Source: Hyphomicrobiales bacterium (GTDB lineage: Bacteria > Pseudomonadota > Alphaproteobacteria > Rhizobiales > Rhizobiaceae). From it: a stretch of 64,000 bases of DNA. Both the position numbers and the translations under genes were made by a program. This document shows positions 58,060-64,000 of the stretch, piece after piece. Each line of letters starts with the position of its first letter. Positions within the stretch are counted from its first letter, which is position 1. Location: NCBI GenBank assembly GCA_900469475.1, contig UBXG01000013.1, positions 1 to 64,000 on the forward strand. Direction: 5' to 3'. The notes under the pieces were generated by a model. The model saw nothing but the letters and a program-made list of their open reading frames with translations. It was not told where the DNA came from and searched no databases.

Positions 58060-59913
58060 ATGGCATTGTCGCGGTTGAAAGCAGGCTTGGTCGTTTCTCT
58101 TTTTTGCCTGCTGGCAATGCCTTTATCCACGAAAGCCGAAGAGCCGGAATTCCGCATCGGCACGGCTATTCTTGGCGACTTGAAATATCAACCCGGCTTC
58201 AAGCGTTTCGACTATGTCAATCCGGAGGCGCCCAAGGGCGGCGAGGTGAAGCTTTCGAGCAATGGCACCTTCGATACGCTGAATCCGGTGTTGTATAAGG
58301 GCAATCCGGTAGCAGGTATAAGTTCGTTAGGGGCCGGTCTCGTCTTTGACAGCCTGCTGAAATCGGCAGATGATGAGATTTCCTCCTCCTATGGCTTGCT
58401 AGCCGAAGGCGTTTCCTATCCGGACGATATTTCCAATGCTACTTTCCGCCTGCGGCCCGAAGCAAAGTGGGCAGACGGACAGCCGGTGACGCCAGAGGAT
58501 GTCGTTTTCAGTTTCGACAAGGCGAAGGAACTCAATCCGCTCTTCACCAGCTATTACAGCCATGTGACACGCGCCGAAAAGACCGGCGAGCGCGATGTGA
58601 CCTTCTATTTCGACGAGAAGAACAATCGTGAACTGCCGTCGATTCTTGGCCAGTTCCCGATCGTGCCAAAGCACTGGTGGGAAGGTACGGGGCCGGACGG
58701 TAAACCGCGAGATATCTCCCGCACCACACTCGAGCCCGTTATGGGATCCGGACCCTACAAGGTCGTTTCCGTCTCGCCCGGTTCCACCATCCGTTACGAA
58801 TTGCGCGACGATTATTGGGGCAAGGACTTGCCCGTCAATGTCGGCTTGAACAATTTAAAGTCGATCTCCTACACTTACTTCACCGATAATGATGTAGAAT
58901 TCGAGGCCTTCCGCGGCGGCACTATCGACTATTGGCAGGATAACGTCGCAAGCCGCTGGGTCACCGGCTACGATTTTCCCGCCGCCAAGGACGGTCGTAT
59001 CAAGCGCGAGGAAGTGCCTAATCCGCTTCGCGCCACCGGCGTTATGCAGGCGCTCGTGCCCAACATGCGTCGCGAACAGTTCAAGGACGAGCGTGTTCGC
59101 GAGGCGCTGAACTATGCTTTCGATTTCGAAGAGCTGAACCGCGCCATCGCTTTCAACCAGTACAGCCGCGTCAATAGCTTCTTTTTCGGCACGAAGCTCG
59201 CTTCGTCGGGCCTACCGGAAGGTAAAGAGCTCGGCGTTCTCAATGAAGTGAAGGACAAGGTTCCGGCTGAAGTCTTCACGATGCCTTATACCAACCCAGT
59301 TGGCGGCGATCAGCAGAAGGCCCGCGACAATCTGCGTAAAGCGCTCGATCTATTCAAGCAGGCGGGATACGTTCTGAAGGGCAACCAGATGGTGAATGCT
59401 CAGACGGGCAAGCCCTTTTCGATCGAGATTTTGCTCGGCAGCCCTTTCGTGGAAAAATGGGTTCTACCCTATGCCCAGAATTTGAAGAAAATCGGCATCA
59501 ACGCTACCGTCCGCACGGTCGACTCATCGCAATACATCAATCGCGTTCAGAACTTCGACTATGACATGATCTGGACGGTTTGGGCGCAAACGTTGAATCC
59601 CGGCAACGAGCAGATTGATTTCTGGGGATCTGCGTCCGTCAATCGTAAGGGTTCACGCAATTTTGCCGGCATTTCTGATCCAGGCATCGATGCTCTTGTC
59701 AACAAGGTCATTTTCGCCAAAGACCTCGAGGAGAAGGACGCCACCGCCAAGGCGCTCGACCGTGTATTGCTCGCCCATCACTACGTGGTTCCACTCTTTT
59801 ACACCACCAGCTTCCATATCGCTTATTGGGACAAGTTCGCGCATCCGGCCCAACTGCCCGAATATTCCATCGGCTTCCCCGATGTCTGGTGGTCGAAAAG
59901 CGCCGGAAAGTGA
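58060..59913 (+). CDS. yejA: Peptide/microcin C ABC transporter binding protein YejA
   Basis: YejA is the periplasmic receptor of the YejABEF importer, which takes up oligopeptides and microcin C-like peptide-nucleotides. The 617-residue product has a signal peptide (KAGLVVSLFCLLAMPLSTKAEE) and the SBP family 5 fold. Family segments FDYVNPEAPKGGEVKLSSNGTFD and PVMGSGPYKVVSV are present. Its length and start match E. coli YejA. It is the first gene of yejABEF and lies 171 bases before yejB, while the other genes overlap. It follows the TetR gene, with no operator evident. Confidence 0.92.
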   Translation: MALSRLKAGLVVSLFCLLAMPLSTKAEEPEFRIGTAILGDLKYQPGFKRFDYVNPEAPKGGEVKLSSNGTFDTLNPVLYKGNPVAGISSLGAGLVFDSLLKSADDEISSSYGLLAEGVSYPDDISNATFRLRPEAKWADGQPVTPEDVVFSFDKAKELNPLFTSYYSHVTRAEKTGERDVTFYFDEKNNRELPSILGQFPIVPKHWWEGTGPDGKPRDISRTTLEPVMGSGPYKVVSVSPGSTIRYELRDDYWGKDLPVNVGLNNLKSISYTYFTDNDVEFEAFRGGTIDYWQDNVASRWVTGYDFPAAKDGRIKREEVPNPLRATGVMQALVPNMRREQFKDERVREALNYAFDFEELNRAIAFNQYSRVNSFFFGTKLASSGLPEGKELGVLNEVKDKVPAEVFTMPYTNPVGGDQQKARDNLRKALDLFKQAGYVLKGNQMVNAQTGKPFSIEILLGSPFVEKWVLPYAQNLKKIGINATVRTVDSSQYINRVQNFDYDMIWTVWAQTLNPGNEQIDFWGSASVNRKGSRNFAGISDPGIDALVNKVIFAKDLEEKDATAKALDRVLLAHHYVVPLFYTTSFHIAYWDKFAHPAQLPEYSIGFPDVWWSKSAGK

Positions 59914-60084
59914 GCCTCTCTTGCAATGAGGGGCTTGCTGGCTCCAAATGCAGAGGGCTGATTCGGGTAGTTTCAAGCTGATATGACTGCGCCGGTCTCG
60001 ATCCGGCGGAAGGGAATGTGATTTGATCGACGGACGGATTGAGGCGAGGCGGAACATACCCCTCTTCGAGGGAGCGGCGGACTG

Positions 60085-61179
60085 ATGGGTGCCTATATCC
60101 TGCGACGCCTCCTGCTGATGATCCCGACCATCGTCGGTATCATGGCGATTTCCTTCACCATCGTGCAGTTCGCGCCGGGCGGCCCGGTCGAGCAGGTCAT
60201 CGCGCAGCTGACCGGGCAGGGAGATAACGCCAACGGCCGCCTGTCGGGTGGCGGTACGGACCTGGCTGCCCAGCAATCCTTCGACGACAGCGGCTCGAAA
60301 TATCGCGGCGCGCAGGGGCTCGATCCCGAGCTGATCGCCAAGCTCGACAAGCAGTTCGGCTTCGACAAGCCGCCGCTCGAGCGTTTCGGCCAGATGATGT
60401 GGAACTATATCCGCTTCGATTTCGGCGAGAGCTTCTTCCGCAATACCACCGTCATCGACCTCATCGCCCAGAAGCTGCCGGTATCGATCTCGCTCGGCAT
60501 CTGGATCCTGATCTTCTCCTACGCCATTTCCATTCCGCTCGGCATCCGCAAGGCGGTGCAGGACGGATCGACCTTCGATGTCTGGACGTCGGGCATCATC
60601 ATCGTCGGCTATGCGGTCCCGAGCTTCCTGTTCGGCATCATGCTGATCGTGCTGTTTGCCGGCGGCTCCTTCTTCGACTGGTTCCCGCTGCGCGGCCTCG
60701 TCTCGGATAATTTCGCCGACCTCACCTGGTGGCGGAAGATCCTCGATTATCTCTGGCACCTGGTGCTGCCGCTGATTTCGCTGTCGCTTGCCGCCTTCGC
60801 CACGACGACACTGCTCACCAAGAATTCCTTCATCGAGGAGATCAAGAAGCAATATGTCATCACCGCCCGCGCCAAGGGGCTTTCCGAACGGCGCGTGCTC
60901 TATGGCCATGTCTTCCGCAACGCCATGCTCATCGTCATCGCCGGCTTTCCCGGCGCCTTCATTTCCGCCTTCTTCACCGGCTCGCTTTTGATCGAGAACA
61001 TCTTCTCGCTCGATGGCTTGGGACGCTTGAGCTATCTCTCCGTCGTCCAACGCGATTATCCGGTGGTGTTTGCCACGCTCTTCATCTTCTCGCTGCTCGG
61101 CCTCGTCGTCAGCCTCGTCTCAGACCTCATCTACACCTGGATCGATCCGCGTATCGACTTCGAGCGGAGGGACGTGTGA
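60085..61179 (+). CDS. yejB: Peptide/microcin C ABC transporter permease YejB
   Basis: YejB is an inner-membrane permease of the YejABEF importer. The 364-residue product has about six helices; the N-terminal MGAYILRRLLLMIPTIVGIMAI is a classical DppB-type first helix. A long polar insert (about 45-110) includes the QGDNANGRLSGGG stretch. The permease EAA-like loop reads YVITARAKGLSERRVLYGHVFRNAM. It overlaps the yejE start by one base (TGATG). Its own weak ribosome site lies just before the ATG. Confidence 0.93.
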   Translation: MGAYILRRLLLMIPTIVGIMAISFTIVQFAPGGPVEQVIAQLTGQGDNANGRLSGGGTDLAAQQSFDDSGSKYRGAQGLDPELIAKLDKQFGFDKPPLERFGQMMWNYIRFDFGESFFRNTTVIDLIAQKLPVSISLGIWILIFSYAISIPLGIRKAVQDGSTFDVWTSGIIIVGYAVPSFLFGIMLIVLFAGGSFFDWFPLRGLVSDNFADLTWWRKILDYLWHLVLPLISLSLAAFATTTLLTKNSFIEEIKKQYVITARAKGLSERRVLYGHVFRNAMLIVIAGFPGAFISAFFTGSLLIENIFSLDGLGRLSYLSVVQRDYPVVFATLFIFSLLGLVVSLVSDLIYTWIDPRIDFERRDV

Positions 61180-62329
61180 TGGACGCAGCCAATCAGCAGA
61201 CGCTCCCGACAACGGTGAAGCCGCCGCGCAAGGGCCTATTCTCGCCGACCAATGTGCGCCGCTGGGAGAATTTCAAGGCGAACCGTCGCGGCTACTGGTC
61301 GCTCTGGATCTTCCTGGTGCTGTTCGTCCTCAGCCTCGGCGCCGAATTCATCGTCAACGACCGGCCGATCCTCGTCTCCTACAAGGGCGAGATTCTGACG
61401 CCGGTCTTTGTCGATTATCCCGAGGAGAAGTTCGGCGGTTTCCTGGCGCAGACGGATTATCGCGCCCCGGATATTCAGGATGAGATCAATGCCAATGGCT
61501 GGATGATCTGGCCGCCGATCCATTATTCCTATCAGACCGCCAACTCCAATCTGCCTAAGGGAATGTCGGCGCCGACGCCGCCTTTCTGGGCGATGAGCAA
61601 GGAAAAGCGCTGCTCGGGCTATCCCGGCGGTGTTGCCGATCCGAATTGCAACTGGAGCAATTTCAACTGGCTCGGCACTGACGATCAGGCCCGCGATGTG
61701 CTCGCCCGCTTGGTCTACGGCTTCCGCATCTCGGTGCTGTTCGGCCTGGCGCTCACCATTTGCTCGGCCGTCGTCGGCGTCTGCGCCGGTGCGATACAGG
61801 GTTATTTCGGCGGCTGGACCGATCTTTTGATGCAGCGTTTCATCGAGATTTGGTCGTCCATGCCGGTGCTCTATATTCTGCTAATCATCGCCTCGGTGCT
61901 GCCGCCCGGCTTCTTCATCCTCCTCGGCATATTGCTGCTGTTTTCCTGGGTCGGTCTCGTCGGCGTCGTGCGCGCCGAATTCCTGCGGGCGCGCAATTTC
62001 GAATATGTGCGCGCCGCCCGCGCCCTTGGCGTCAATAACCGTACCATCATGTATCGCCACCTGCTGCCGAACGCGATGGTCGCGACGCTGACCTTCGTGC
62101 CCTTCATCCTGTCGGGCTCGATCACCACCCTGACCTCACTGGATTTCTTGGGCTTCGGCATGCCGCCCGGCTCGCCGTCGCTGGGTGAAATGATCGCCCA
62201 GGGCAAATCCAATCTGCAGGCTCCCTGGCTAGGGCTTTCGGCCTTCTTCACCATGTCAATCATGCTGTCGCTGCTGATTTTCATCGGCGAGGCCGTGCGC
62301 GACGCCTTCGATCCGAGGAAGACGTTCCG

Positions 62330-62333
<4 letters not shown>
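61179..62333 (+). CDS. yejE: Peptide/microcin C ABC transporter permease YejE
   Basis: YejE is the second permease of the importer. From the ATG at 61179 it has 384 residues. After a short cytoplasmic segment, a first helix (SLWIFLVLFVLSLGAEFIV) leads into a periplasmic part of about 100 residues holding two cysteines (KRCSGYPGG, PNCNW), then five more helices. The EAA loop reads YVRAARALGVNNRTIMYRHLLPNAMV. The start codon overlaps the yejB stop, and the stop overlaps yejF (ATGA). The family architecture is complete. Confidence 0.93.
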
Positions 62334-63967
<1,634 letters not shown>

Positions 63968-63978
63968 AGACCACCATC

Positions 63979-64000
63979 ATGCCGGCCAAAAGCCCCATTC
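63979..64000 (+). CDS. Start of a further gene (partial, cut by window end)
   Basis: An ATG at 63979, 12 bases after the yejF stop, opens a frame reading MPAKSPI. Seven codons are visible. It could extend the yej transcript, but neither a family nor a strong ribosome site can be seen. Confidence 0.4.

Overview
The window looks like chromosomal DNA of a Rhizobiaceae alphaproteobacterium, most likely Rhizobium itself. It begins inside the last bases of a tRNA-fMet, which in rhizobia closes the rRNA operon. It carries a Ros/MucR zinc-finger regulator, a cyoABCD-SURF1 oxidase operon, a rhizobial-type C-P lyase cluster, a candidate alpha-r14 (suhB-like) small RNA with anti-Shine-Dalgarno loops, and several copies of a short palindromic intergenic repeat. 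I saw no insertion sequence, prophage, integrase or CRISPR array. Everything except the two end features appears intact.

Layout. 1-210: tRNA-fMet tail and a terminator. 383-7394: a PotABCD-type ABC importer divergent from an adenine-deaminase-family amidohydrolase, then a TIM-barrel isomerase. 7395-9762: an AT-rich stretch, a standalone EAL protein, an orphan Fis-type DNA-binding protein and a MucR-type regulator. 9903-12058: a Pit phosphate transporter and a small GCRP-type secreted protein. 12172-14599: a cobalamin-riboswitch unit, cbtB-cbtA plus an uncharacterised membrane-anchored protein, divergent from an unusual histidine phosphatase. 14634-19788: cyoABCD and SURF1. 20181-25664: an MFS carrier and a ferric-iron ABC system (FbpABC type). 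25748-29377: two M20 peptidases and a nucleoside hydrolase. 29577-35908: an MHYT-PAS-GGDEF-EAL protein, a MarR regulator, the candidate sRNA and polA.

35990-49805: a complete phosphonate system in two minus-strand units. phnGHIJKL plus a hexapeptide acetyltransferase form the C-P lyase unit. phnC-phnD-phnE-phnE-DUF1045-phnM-phnN form the uptake and finishing unit. The GntR-type regulator phnF diverges from phnG. The phnF-phnG gap holds a near-consensus Pho box and a perfect palindrome that fits a PhnF operator. No phnP is present; the 2H-phosphoesterase DUF1045 protein is the likely stand-in.

49813-57952: a ParE/RelE-type toxin-antitoxin pair with a perfect 11-bp-arm operator, then gpmA, dapB, an MsbA-type exporter, glk, mgsA, mepA, and an isochorismatase-like hydrolase divergent from a TetR regulator across a duplicated palindrome. 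58060-63967: yejABEF peptide/microcin C importer, followed by the first codons of another gene.

The most interesting points are the unknown third gene under the cobalamin riboswitch, the phosphatase beside it whose RHG motif is CHG, the layered Pho box and PhnF operator, the DUF1045-for-PhnP substitution, the three-hairpin sRNA, and the EAL/orphan-HTH/MucR module.
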